64,000 nucleotides of DNA. Origin: Chryseobacterium piperi (GTDB lineage Bacteria; Bacteroidota; Bacteroidia; Flavobacteriales; Weeksellaceae). The translations under genes were made by a program, and so were the position numbers. The notes beneath the pieces were generated by a model. The model was not told the DNA's origin. It ran no database searches and saw nothing but the letters and a program-made list of their open reading frames with translations. The stretch is from NCBI RefSeq assembly GCF_002285635.2, contig NZ_CP023049.2, positions 3,162,001 to 3,226,000 on the forward strand, given 5' to 3'. Below are positions 15,573 through 23,497 of the stretch, one piece after another. Positions within the stretch are counted from its first letter, which is position 1; every line of letters begins with the position of its first letter.

Positions 15573-18158
15573 TTACCCTCCTATCATTTTCTTTATTGAA
15601 TTCAGCTTCATTAAAGCTTCAATAGGTGTCAGTGTATTGATATCAATCTTCGTTAGCTCTTCGCGAATGTTTTCTAAAACAGGATCATCTAATTGGAAAA
15701 ATGAAAGCTGCATATTTTCATCCGTTACTTTTTTTATTCCCTCTGATGAACCACCTTGCGTACGGCTTGCTTCCAGCGTTTTGAGTATCTCATTCGCTCT
15801 GTTTACTACCTTTGCAGGCATTCCGGCTAATTTTGCAACATGGATACCAAAACTATGTTCACTTCCTCCGGGAATCAATTTTCTTAAGAAGATAATATTT
15901 CCTTTATTCTCCTGAATAGAAACATGGAAGTTTTTCACCCTTTCAAAATTAACGGTCATCTCGTTCAATTCATGATAGTGTGTCGCAAATAAGGTTTTAG
16001 CCTGGCTCACATTCTGATGAAGATATTCTGCAATCGCCCACGCAATGGAAACCCCATCGTAAGTAGACGTCCCCCGTCCGATTTCATCTAATAAGATCAA
16101 GCTTCGTTCTGAGATATTATTGAGAATATTAGCTGCTTCATTCATCTCTACCATAAATGTAGATTCTCCGGCAGAAATATTATCGGTTGCTCCTACTCTT
16201 GTAAAAATTTTATCGAGCATTCCTATTTCAGCATGTTTTGCTGGTACGAAACTTCCGATCTGTGCTAAAAGACATACAATTGCAGTCTGACGTAAAATTG
16301 CTGATTTACCGGCCATGTTCGGCCCGGTAACCATAATAATTTGTTGAGAGTCTTTATCTAAAAATATATCATTAGGAATATACTTTTCTCCTAATGGAAG
16401 GGCATTCTCAATAATAGGATGCCTTGCCTCTTTTAAGTCTATTACGTAACTCTCATTGAGCAAAGGCTTGGTATAACTCTCCGAAACCGCAAGTTCAGAT
16501 AATCCGACTGCGACATCAAGCTGGGCAATAATATTAGAGTTTTCCTGAATCTGATCAATATATACCATTGTTTCTGAACACACATTTCTGTAGAGCTCAT
16601 TCTCTAAAACACCAATTTTTTCTTCAGCTCCAAGAATTTGACTTTCGTATTCTTTTAGTTCTTCAGTAATATAACGTTCAGCATTCACTAGGGTTTGTTT
16701 TCTCACCCAATCTCCCGGAACTTTATCTTTATGGGTATTTCGTACTTCAATAAAATATCCGAAAACGTTATTAAAATCAATTTTCAGACTGGTAATCCCT
16801 GTCCGTTCAATTTCACGCTGACACATTTCATCAAGAAAGCCCCGTCCTTTACTTTGAAGGTTCCTTAAACGGTCAAGCTCTTCAGAAATACCTTCTTTAA
16901 TTACTTTTCCTTTTGAAATATTCACAGGAAGCTCCTCATTAAGGCGATCTTCCAAGAGTTTAATCAGCTCTTCGAGATCATATAAAGGCTCTATCCAGGC
17001 CAGAACATCAGCAAATGGATGCAATAGTCCTTTAATTTTATGAATATTTACCAAGCTCTGACGAAGGTAGCCTATTTCTTTAGGCGAAATTTTTTCTGCT
17101 GCCAGTTTCCCCATTAACCGATCCAAATCTGAAATGGATTTCAACAATTGGGAAACTTCATATTTCAAACTGTCATTTTCATTTAAAAAATCAATAAGAG
17201 ATAATCTCCTGTTGATATCAGTAACGGATTTTAAAGGAAGGATGATTCTTCTTCTCAATAACCTCCCGCCCATCGGAGTAGATGTTTTATCGATAATATC
17301 CAGCAAAGATTTCCCTTGTGGGTTGCTTGGATAGACAATCTCAAGATTTCTTAATGTAAAGTTATCCATCATTAAAAAATCATCCTGAGGAATCACCTGA
17401 ATTTTGGTAAGGTGCGCCAGCAAATTATGATGAGTATCCTCTACCAGGTAGGCAAAAATAGCTCCTGCTGCCGTAATGGCTAAAGGTTGGTTTTCAATTC
17501 CAAATCCTTTCAGGGAATTTGTTTTAAAGTGACCTGTCAGCTTTTCATAGGCAAAATTATACTGATAAGCCCAGTCTTCTAATTTGAAGGCACTTTTATT
17601 TTTAAGCTGCTCAGGAATCTGAACACTTCTCTGATAAATAATTTCACTGGGGTCAAACGTATTCACAATATGCAAAAGCTTCTCCAGATTTCCTTCACTT
17701 ACTAAAAACTCACCGGTTGAAATATCAACCAAAGCAATTCCAAATTTTTCTTTCTCTTTATGAAGGGAAAGCAGAAAGTTATTCTTTTTGGAACTTAATA
17801 CCTGATCATTGAATGTAACCCCCGGCGTAACGAGTTCCGTCACCCCTCTTTTTACAATTCCTTTCACCATTTTTGGGTCTTCCAACTGATCACAGATCGC
17901 TACACGAAGCCCTGCTCTTACCAATTTTGGAAGGTAAGAATCTACAGAATGGTGAGGAAATCCAGCCAGTTCAATATGTCCGTCCCCGTTTGCTCTCTTT
18001 GTAAGAACAATTCCTAAAATCTGAGAAGTACGGATTGCATCCTGCCCAAAAGTTTCATAAAAATCTCCTACTCTGAATAATAAAAGGGCATCAGGATATT
18101 TCGCCTTGATGGTATTATATTGACCCATTAGTGGAGTTTCCTTCTTCGTCTTTGCCAT
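15573..18158 (-). CDS. mutS: DNA mismatch repair protein MutS
   Basis: This 861-residue protein binds mismatches and recruits MutL. It has the N-terminal mismatch-recognition motif GDFYETF with Phe33-x-Glu35, the connector and clamp domains, and a C-terminal ABC-type ATPase with Walker A GPNMAGKSA, signature-like STFMVEMNEAANIL, Walker B LILLDEIGRGTSTYDG and the switch ATHYHEL. Length and motifs are normal for MutS1. It is transcribed alone; a -7 element TAAATTTG lies 17 bases upstream of the start. Confidence 0.97.
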   Translation of the reverse strand: MAKTKKETPLMGQYNTIKAKYPDALLLFRVGDFYETFGQDAIRTSQILGIVLTKRANGDGHIELAGFPHHSVDSYLPKLVRAGLRVAICDQLEDPKMVKGIVKRGVTELVTPGVTFNDQVLSSKKNNFLLSLHKEKEKFGIALVDISTGEFLVSEGNLEKLLHIVNTFDPSEIIYQRSVQIPEQLKNKSAFKLEDWAYQYNFAYEKLTGHFKTNSLKGFGIENQPLAITAAGAIFAYLVEDTHHNLLAHLTKIQVIPQDDFLMMDNFTLRNLEIVYPSNPQGKSLLDIIDKTSTPMGGRLLRRRIILPLKSVTDINRRLSLIDFLNENDSLKYEVSQLLKSISDLDRLMGKLAAEKISPKEIGYLRQSLVNIHKIKGLLHPFADVLAWIEPLYDLEELIKLLEDRLNEELPVNISKGKVIKEGISEELDRLRNLQSKGRGFLDEMCQREIERTGITSLKIDFNNVFGYFIEVRNTHKDKVPGDWVRKQTLVNAERYITEELKEYESQILGAEEKIGVLENELYRNVCSETMVYIDQIQENSNIIAQLDVAVGLSELAVSESYTKPLLNESYVIDLKEARHPIIENALPLGEKYIPNDIFLDKDSQQIIMVTGPNMAGKSAILRQTAIVCLLAQIGSFVPAKHAEIGMLDKIFTRVGATDNISAGESTFMVEMNEAANILNNISERSLILLDEIGRGTSTYDGVSIAWAIAEYLHQNVSQAKTLFATHYHELNEMTVNFERVKNFHVSIQENKGNIIFLRKLIPGGSEHSFGIHVAKLAGMPAKVVNRANEILKTLEASRTQGGSSEGIKKVTDENMQLSFFQLDDPVLENIREELTKIDINTLTPIEALMKLNSIKKMIGG

Positions 18159-18174
18159 AGTAAAAAATGAACGT

Positions 18175-18182
18175 CAAATTTA
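18175..18182 (-). promoter_or_regulatory. -7 element upstream of mutS
   Basis: On the minus strand this reads TAAATTTG, an exact match to TAnnTTTG, 17 bases before the mutS ATG. No clear -33 TTTG is seen. Confidence 0.5.
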
Positions 18183-18237
18183 GAAAATAAAATCAGGCTT
18201 AGGAAATTGTTTCTGGATTAATCTTTTCAAAAACCTC

Positions 18238-18269
18238 TTTGTTGTAATTAATTTTTTATCGTATTTTTC
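18238..18269 (+). promoter_or_regulatory. promoter of the GNAT gene
   Basis: TTTG at 18238-18241, a 20-base spacer, and TATTTTTC at 18262-18269 (7 of 8 to TAnnTTTG). It lies 15 bases before the ATG. Confidence 0.55.
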
Positions 18270-18283
18270 GGTAAAATTAAGTA

Positions 18284-18814
18284 ATGGATTTTCCAATATT
18301 AGAAACTGAAAGATTAATTTTAAGACAACTTACTCATAATGATGCTAAAGATTTATTTGAGTACTTTTCTTTGGATATTGTAATGGAATATTATGATCTG
18401 GCCACTTTTGTGAAGCTGGAAGAAGCTGAAGAGGTCATTGAACATTTTAATACTGAATTTAAAAACAAGAAGGGGTACAGATGGGCGATCGAACTTAAAG
18501 AAGAGAAAAAAGTAATCGGAACCTGCGGTTATCATAACTGGTTTCATGAGCATTTCAAGGCTGAAATAGGGTATGAACTGAATCCTAAATTCTGGCAAAA
18601 GGCTTATATGACAGAAGCGATAAAACCTATTTTAGCTTTCGGTTTTAATGAAATGAATCTTCACAGAGTTGAAGCATTTATTGATCCAGCCAATATCTCC
18701 TCTGAGAAACTTCTGCTTTCGACCGGTTTTCAAAAAGAAGGTACCATGCGTGATTTTTTCTTTGAAAAAGGAAAGTTTGTAGATGCTACCATTTTTGGTC
18801 TTCTGAAAGAATAA
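18284..18814 (+). CDS. GNAT-family N-acetyltransferase (RimJ/RimL-like)
   Basis: A 176-residue Acetyltransf_3-type GNAT protein: the opening LETERLILRQLTHNDAKDLFEYF is characteristic of RimJ/RimL relatives, followed by GTCGYHNW and IGYELNPKFWQKAYMTEA, the acetyl-CoA binding region, and LHRVEAFIDPANISSEKLLLSTGFQKEG. It transfers acetyl from acetyl-CoA to an amine, possibly a ribosomal protein N-terminus or a small molecule; the substrate cannot be predicted. It is divergent from mutS. Confidence 0.88.
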   Translation: MDFPILETERLILRQLTHNDAKDLFEYFSLDIVMEYYDLATFVKLEEAEEVIEHFNTEFKNKKGYRWAIELKEEKKVIGTCGYHNWFHEHFKAEIGYELNPKFWQKAYMTEAIKPILAFGFNEMNLHRVEAFIDPANISSEKLLLSTGFQKEGTMRDFFFEKGKFVDATIFGLLKE

Positions 18815-18981
18815 ATGGCCTTTTAAGAACTTTTTTAAGCATTCAATTGCTCCTGTGGAATCTTAAAACGCAAAGTTTATTCTATTATCGCAAATATTAA
18901 GTTAGCAAAGAAGAGCTCCGCTGATGAAGCTTACTGTATAAAAATCTTAGAAGAGCAAAATGGTGAATTTCACGAGAGTTT

Positions 18982-18991
18982 GTCATTTCGA
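18982..18991. repeat. left flank of the IS110 element: half of a palindromic genomic repeat
   Basis: GTCATTTCGA stands directly left of the element; the rest of the same repeat arm (CGGCAGGAGAAATCT) resumes at 20183. Joined, they give one continuous arm. The inverted arm (AGATTCCTTCG...GAATGAC) lies at 20233-20266. Confidence 0.7.
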
Positions 18992-18994
18992 TTT

Positions 18995-19969
18995 CTATGA
19001 CATTTCCAATTGATTTTGATAAAAAGTTTTGTTTTTAATTAACGAATAAATTCGGTGTATAATTTTGTTTCGTACCGCATTTAAAACAGACATTTTATTT
19101 TTACCTTCTGACACTTTTCTTAGATAGTAGACAGCCAAATCATTTTTAAACCGAATAGCGCTCATTGCAGCGAGATGAAGAATTTTTTTTAATTCCTTAT
19201 CTGCCAGGGGGGATACTTTTGATTTGTACTTCAATGAAGTACCAGATTGATACTCAAATGGCGCTACACCAGCATAGCAGGACATTTCTCTGGCAGATTG
19301 TATCTCGGTAAAGCCGTTGGTTTTAATAAGCATGTTAGCAGCCAAAACTTTGCCTACACCTGGTATCGTTTGAATTCGATGATATTGATCTTTCAAGACT
19401 TCGTCATTTTCAATAAGATAGAGGATTTTATCTTCAATGAATGAAATCTGTTTGTCTAATAAGGCAATGAAGTCCTTATTGAGTTTTAAAAGGTCTTTAT
19501 CCTGCATTCCTTTTAGAAGCGACTGGTCTGCTAACTGGGTGAGTAAAGCTGCTCTTATTTTAACACGGAGTCTTCTCTCAGTATTTAAGAGTTTGATTTT
19601 TTGTAGTGTTTTACTGCAAGGACTCCAGATACGTAGATCAATATGGTATTTTTCTAAGAATAAAGCGATTCTTTTACTGTCTATTTTGTCATTCTTACCT
19701 CTTACCAGGCCTATACTTCTCTTTATATGAAGTGGATTAATAACATAAACCTTAAATTCAAAAAGGGGTAAAACTTCATAAAGGTGATAATTATAACGGC
19801 CAGTATTCTCCATAGCTATCATCACTTGGTGTTCTTTAAATTCTTTAAAAAACTTTTTTAATGCTTTTACCGTGTTTTCTATCGTAAAAAACTGAAAGGT
19901 AGAATCAATAAGTACACTAATATCGAGAGTAAGCTTGCTCACATCAATGCCAATAATTACATTTTTCAT
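18995..19969 (-). CDS. IS110-family transposase (bridge-RNA-guided recombinase)
   Basis: The 324-residue protein has the RuvC-like DEDD domain at the N-terminus: Asp9 in IIGIDVSK, Glu54 in AMENTGRYN, and Asp94/Asp97 in RGKNDKIDSKR. A central coiled helical region follows, then the Transposase_20 domain with a helix-hairpin-helix-like IQTIPGVGKVLA (199-210) and the presumed catalytic Ser242 in APFEYQSGTS. All key residues are present and the frame is intact. The TAG stop is only a few bases from the inferred element edge. IS110 enzymes act as recombinases guided by an RNA from the element's leader. Confidence 0.94.
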   Translation of the reverse strand: MKNVIIGIDVSKLTLDISVLIDSTFQFFTIENTVKALKKFFKEFKEHQVMIAMENTGRYNYHLYEVLPLFEFKVYVINPLHIKRSIGLVRGKNDKIDSKRIALFLEKYHIDLRIWSPCSKTLQKIKLLNTERRLRVKIRAALLTQLADQSLLKGMQDKDLLKLNKDFIALLDKQISFIEDKILYLIENDEVLKDQYHRIQTIPGVGKVLAANMLIKTNGFTEIQSAREMSCYAGVAPFEYQSGTSLKYKSKVSPLADKELKKILHLAAMSAIRFKNDLAVYYLRKVSEGKNKMSVLNAVRNKIIHRIYSLIKNKTFYQNQLEMS

Positions 19970-19989
19970 AAATTTGTTTTTGCATATTA

Positions 19990-20155
19990 ATAAGAAGAGA
20001 TCTTATCATTAACTCAACTCCTTGATAATGGGTCATTAGCCCGAATTTCTATCTGAGATTGTGATAAGAAAGTGTTTAAGTCTTAATCGAAATATGAGTT
20101 TTACTCTAAGACAGGGTTAGTTTACTTAAACACTTTTCTCTTCTTTAATTCTATA
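19990..20155 (-). ncRNA. putative IS110 bridge RNA
   Basis: The 5' leader on the transposase strand can fold into two successive structures. The first: outer stem AAGTGTTTAAG/CTTAAACACTT (20070-20136) with an inner gtctta/taagac pair. The second: ttatca/tgataa-type pairing around 19999-20070. Guide-like matches are visible. In the first loop ATTTCGA (complement of 20087-20093) equals the flank 18985-18991, and gac.g (20110-20114) partly matches the right flank at 20181. In the second loop the complement of 20045-20052 equals the right-end tip 18991-18998 (8 nt), and AAGGA (complement of 20019-20023) equals the left-end tip 20178-20182. Target loop before donor loop is the order known for IS621. 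Exact RNA ends are inferred. Confidence 0.65.
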
Positions 20156-20182
20156 AATTTAACTATTTACAAATCTAAAGGA

Positions 20183-20322
20183 CGGCAGGAGAAATCTCTT
20201 AATAATTTTCAGTACCTGATAATCTACTTTGTTTAGATTCCTTCGCTACGCTCCGTTTCTGAATGACAGACATTGTGTTTTAGCTTAGTCTTTTCCCTAT
20301 TTCGGCAGGAGAAATCTTTTAA
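20183..20322. repeat. REP-like palindromic repeat, right part, plus a second partial copy
   Basis: CGGCAGGAGAAATCTC at 20183 completes the arm begun at 18982. The other arm, AGATTCCTTCGCTACGCTC through GAATGAC, runs at 20236-20266, so the pre-insertion element was an inverted repeat of about 90 bases. A second head, TTTCGGCAGGAGAAATCTTT, lies at 20301-20320. Immediately beyond, AACCACAGATTAATCAGATT (20322-20341) resembles another sequence often seen between flavobacterial genes. Confidence 0.7.
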
Positions 20323-20351
20323 CCACAGATTAATCAGATTTGCACAGATGT

Positions 20352-21251
20352 TTATGCTGTCGTTTTTCTAGTAGACTTTTTATCTTTCAAATGATTTTCT
20401 AAAGCTTCGTTACTTTTCTCATAAGCCCATTTTTGCTTATAATTGACCCATTTTGATTTGAACATTTTTCTCAAAATTTTATCAGTATATCTCATAATGA
20501 AAACATGATACAACATATTTGCGAAAACTTTAGGTTTATTAGGCAGTGCCCGAAGAGATAGGGAAAACCCAGGTTCAAGATAGCGGTTAAAATGCCAGAA
20601 TGCTCCCGGAATGAAAAGTGCATCACCATGCTCCATAAAAATCTCATAACCTTTAGCATATCGTAAAGCAGGAAATTTTTCATAATCCGGATTCTCGTAA
20701 TCTATATCATATATAGTATGTACAGACAATGGTACTTTATATAAAAATGCAGATTGCTCCTGGTCAAATAGTAATATCCTTTTCTTTCCTTCAAAATGAA
20801 TATGCATAAAATCACCCAGATCTACATCGTAATGCATTAAAACGTGGGCTTCACTTCCTCCAAAAAACAATGTAGGGAGTCTTTTAAAAAATTTCATCCC
20901 TAAATCCGGATAGGTAAAGTTTTTTAATAACTCAGGCAATCTATCAGTAATAATGTAGAAAAAGATCCGCAGATCTGAAGGTTTACTTTTTATAGTATCA
21001 ATATAGTCCTTCATTTTCATATGGGTGACGGGCGCATCTGAACTCTTTGAAGCATTTGCCGGTCGATTATCATATAGAGGAACCTCTTGTTCCCCTGCCT
21101 TTTCACGAATATAAGAAAGATTCCATTGGTCAAATGCATCCCAACGGCTGGCAAAATTTTTAATTAACAGAGGCTTCTTTTTTCTGAAATAGTTTTCCTG
21201 AAAATCTTCTTTACTGATGTCATTAACAATATCTACTTTTTCGAGAATCAT
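20352..21251 (-). CDS. cupin-like (Cupin_8 / JmjC-fold) protein
   Basis: The 299-residue protein has a Cupin_8 core: DFQENYFRKKKPLLIKNFASRW at the N-terminus, then HVLMHYDVDLGDFMHIHFEGKK (an H-x-D iron-type triad start), and GDALFIPGAFWHFNRYLEPG with the distal His. This is the fold of Fe(II)/2-oxoglutarate dioxygenases such as FIH and ribosomal oxygenases. It is cytoplasmic, with no signal. The likely reaction is protein or small-molecule hydroxylation; the substrate is unknown. Transcribed alone, next to the IS110 insertion. Confidence 0.85.
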   Translation of the reverse strand: MILEKVDIVNDISKEDFQENYFRKKKPLLIKNFASRWDAFDQWNLSYIREKAGEQEVPLYDNRPANASKSSDAPVTHMKMKDYIDTIKSKPSDLRIFFYIITDRLPELLKNFTYPDLGMKFFKRLPTLFFGGSEAHVLMHYDVDLGDFMHIHFEGKKRILLFDQEQSAFLYKVPLSVHTIYDIDYENPDYEKFPALRYAKGYEIFMEHGDALFIPGAFWHFNRYLEPGFSLSLRALPNKPKVFANMLYHVFIMRYTDKILRKMFKSKWVNYKQKWAYEKSNEALENHLKDKKSTRKTTA

Positions 21252-21403
21252 TACTTGATTGATTTAATGCGAAATAAAAATAGTGTTTTTTTGAAATTTA
21301 TAAAAATTTTCCTATTTACATTTCCATATAATCCACGAGGTCGTAAAAAATTAGAATATCCAAATTACTCCAAAGATTTCACAAATAAGGCAGAAAAGTT
21401 TAG

Positions 21404-21568
21404 TCATCCAAGAAAATATACCAGTATGGAAATGATTCCTCCCAAAAATAGCACTGCACATCCTTGCGGACCCTTCTGAAAATTCCTTCTCCGACTGTGT
21501 CGATTAACATAATGACCGCTTACCCACGTTCCATCTTTTTTGTAATGTCCTTTTCTATAGTATCCCAT
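21404..21568 (-). CDS. small single-pass membrane protein with GHY repeats
   Basis: A 54-residue gene below usual length cut-offs, in a stretch otherwise read only as a plus-strand shadow. The N-terminus carries a repeated motif, RKGHYKKDGTWVSGHYVNRH, a Tyr/His/Gly pattern (GHY-x-DGTWV-GHY) that recurs in Bacteroidetes proteins; the C-terminus GCAVLFLGGIISILVYFLG is one hydrophobic segment. The strong protein-like pattern supports it over the overlapping plus-strand frame 21255-21479. Function unknown; the cationic, His-rich head would face one side of the membrane. Confidence 0.7.
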   Translation of the reverse strand: MGYYRKGHYKKDGTWVSGHYVNRHSRRRNFQKGPQGCAVLFLGGIISILVYFLG

Positions 21569-21648
21569 TGTTTTTTTCAACAAAGAAAAGAAGCCTTTTA
21601 AAAACTAAGTTACGGGTTCCCATAAAGCCAGAATAAAACGAAAAAAAT

Positions 21649-21656
21649 TATCTTTG
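21649..21656 (+). promoter_or_regulatory. -7 element of the bestrophin gene
   Basis: TATCTTTG exactly matches TAnnTTTG, 18 bases before the ATG at 21674. No clear -33 box. Confidence 0.5.
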
Positions 21657-21673
21657 TAGGACCAACTGAATTT

Positions 21674-22555
21674 ATGAGAGCCTATAATACCAAACACTTC
21701 CTGAAAATCCTTTTCAGCCTGCATAAAAGTGATACTTTAAAAATTCTTTTTCCAACGATGCTGCTCGTTGCACTCTATTCTTATGCTATTGAGTATCTGG
21801 AAGTCGAATATCTTCACTTAACCTCCAAGTCAGCAGTGAGTAATGTAGGAATGATCCATTCCTTACTTGGGTTTGTCCTTTCTTTATTACTGGTTTTCCG
21901 AACCAATACAGCATATGACAGATGGTGGGAAGGAAGAAAGCTTTGGGGAAAATTGGTGAATGATACCCGAAACTTTGCTATAAAAATCAATGTAATTCTT
22001 GAAAATGACAGACAAAGTGCTGAACAAGTGGCGAGGTATTTAAAATTCTTTCCCCATTTCCTGGCAAAACATCTTTCTAAAGAATCGACAAGGCTTGCCC
22101 TGGACGAAGATTATACCGAGATCGAAAAATCAATCAAACATCACGGTCCAAGTGAGATTATCATTCTTCTTAGCCACAAGCTGAATCAATTAAAAAAAGA
22201 AGGCAAGATATCCGATATAGAAATGGTCTTTCTGGACACCCAACTTTCCGGATTCCTGGATATATGTGGAGGCTGTGAGAGAATAAAAAACACTCCGATT
22301 CCATATTCTTATTCTTCTTTCGTTAAGAAATTCATCATCCTTTACGTATTGGCACTCCCTGTAGCCTATGTCATCAGTATTGGATTGTTTATGATTCCGT
22401 TGACGGTCTTTGTATATTACGTTCTGATGAGTTTGGAGCTTATCGCTGAAGAAATTGAAGATCCATTCAACAACGACGAGAATGACATTCCTATGGAAGC
22501 AATAGCACAGAACATTGAAAAGAATGTTCACAAGATTATGGGACTAAAGAACTAA
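21674..22555 (+). CDS. bestrophin-family (UPF0187) ion channel
   Basis: A 293-residue membrane protein. N-terminal LFPTMLLVALYSYAIEYL and HSLLGFVLSLLLVFRTNTAYDRWWEGRKLWG give the bestrophin signature (RTN-AYDRWWE). The cytoplasmic helical middle (residues 100-210) and the C-terminal membrane pair (IILYVLALPVAYVISIGLFMIPLTVFVYYVLMS region, about 215-250) are in family order, ending with EDPFNNDENDIPM, which matches the acidic conserved loop. Bacterial homologues form pentameric ion channels. It is a stand-alone gene. Confidence 0.92.
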   Translation: MRAYNTKHFLKILFSLHKSDTLKILFPTMLLVALYSYAIEYLEVEYLHLTSKSAVSNVGMIHSLLGFVLSLLLVFRTNTAYDRWWEGRKLWGKLVNDTRNFAIKINVILENDRQSAEQVARYLKFFPHFLAKHLSKESTRLALDEDYTEIEKSIKHHGPSEIIILLSHKLNQLKKEGKISDIEMVFLDTQLSGFLDICGGCERIKNTPIPYSYSSFVKKFIILYVLALPVAYVISIGLFMIPLTVFVYYVLMSLELIAEEIEDPFNNDENDIPMEAIAQNIEKNVHKIMGLKN

Positions 22556-22782
22556 AATACCTCAAAAGCACAATAACACCCATACAAATATATTTTCAAG
22601 GCTATTTTTTAAGTCGAATGCAACTATTTTGCTATTTTTGAAATAAGAAAGCCGGTCAGCTCTTTCGGACAAATCCAAAGAGTAGTCAAATTCGTAAATA
22701 ATAAAAGGAAGAATCCTGGTTTGTTATCGCGAAAATGAGAGCATTGAAAAAAACAGAAAATTAATCTCTACAAAATAATACA
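22556..22782. other. intergenic region, no gene seen
   Basis: 227 bases between the bestrophin and SPOUT genes. A 9-codon frame (ATG at 22735) is the only start-stop pair near the downstream gene; too short to support. No terminator is clear. Confidence 0.4.
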
Positions 22783-23313
22783 TTGGTACATAAATTAAAA
22801 CTGGAAGAGCTCAACAGAATAGATGTCGAAACCTTTAAAAAAGTTAAAAAAATTCCCCTGATTATCGTTTTAGACAATATAAGAAGTATGCATAATGTGG
22901 GTGCCACATTCAGAACAGCTGATGCCTTTTTAATTGAAAAAATTATTCTTTGTGGAATCACTCCCCAGCCTCCTCACCGTGAAATTCACAAAGCAGCCTT
23001 GGGTGCTACAGAAAGTGTTGATTGGGCTCATGAAAAAGATATTAATACTACCATTCAGGATTTAAAAAGCCAAGGGTTTGAAATCATTGGTATTGAACAG
23101 ACGAGCAATAGTACGATGATCACTGACTTTAACATTGATAAAACAAAGAAATACGCCTTAATTCTTGGAAACGAAGTAGAAGGAATAAGTGATGAGGCTT
23201 TAGAAAATATTGATGTATTTTTAGAAATCCCCCAATTAGGAACAAAACATTCTTTAAATGTAAGTGTCTGTGGAGGAATTGTGATGTGGGAATTTGCAAA
23301 AGCATTAAAATAA
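22783..23313 (+). CDS. TrmH-family (SPOUT) RNA methyltransferase
   Basis: The 176-residue SPOUT enzyme uses S-adenosylmethionine to 2'-O-methylate RNA. Motif 1 is LDNIRSMHNVGATFRTADAF (Asn and Arg of SpoU motif 1), motif 2 ALILGNEVEGISDEAL, motif 3 IPQLGTKHSLNVSVCGGIV, the knotted cofactor pocket. The start is a TTG at 22783 that gives the typical VHKLKLEELNRIDVETF opening; no ATG exists earlier, and the first internal Met is in motif 1, too late. A weak hairpin follows (23315-23346). The RNA target is not predictable. Confidence 0.88.
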   Translation: MVHKLKLEELNRIDVETFKKVKKIPLIIVLDNIRSMHNVGATFRTADAFLIEKIILCGITPQPPHREIHKAALGATESVDWAHEKDINTTIQDLKSQGFEIIGIEQTSNSTMITDFNIDKTKKYALILGNEVEGISDEALENIDVFLEIPQLGTKHSLNVSVCGGIVMWEFAKALK

Positions 23314-23314
23314 A

Positions 23315-23346
23315 AAACTGCATATGCCTAAAAGACAGTGCAGTTT
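23315..23346 (+). terminator. weak hairpin after the SPOUT gene
   Basis: aaactgca/tgcagttt 8-bp stem with a 16-base loop directly after the stop codon. T-run is poor. Confidence 0.45.
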
Positions 23347-23497
23347 GAAATAAATCTAATAAAAAGTAAAAATGAAAGGCGACAAAGATACTTTATTTTT
23401 ATTTACAAACAAATTTTTGGTTCTATTTTTTCTTTTTAACGAAAAAAAAACCGAATATTACAAAACAGATTCGTTTAATTTTTTATAAATTAGCACA

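Larger units (their letters stand above)
18992..20182 (-). mobile_element. IS110-family insertion sequence (about 1.19 kb)
   Basis: The element contains one DEDD transposase gene and a long structured 5' leader, with almost no 3' non-coding DNA, which is the layout of the IS110 subgroup. There are no terminal inverted repeats, as expected. I place its edges by restoring the interrupted repeat GTCATTTC-GA-CGGCAGGAGAAATCTC, with GA as a probable shared core dinucleotide (18990-18991 and 20181-20182). The edges are therefore inferred, good to a few bases. IS110 elements are known to favour REP-like palindromes, which fits this site. Confidence 0.8.

Noticed and set aside
21255..21479. 74-codon plus-strand frame
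   Set aside because: Overlaps the better-supported minus-strand 54-codon gene and has no recognisable feature.
23372..23488. 38-codon frame between the SPOUT and CBS genes
   Set aside because: Hydrophobic, low complexity, no conservation cue.
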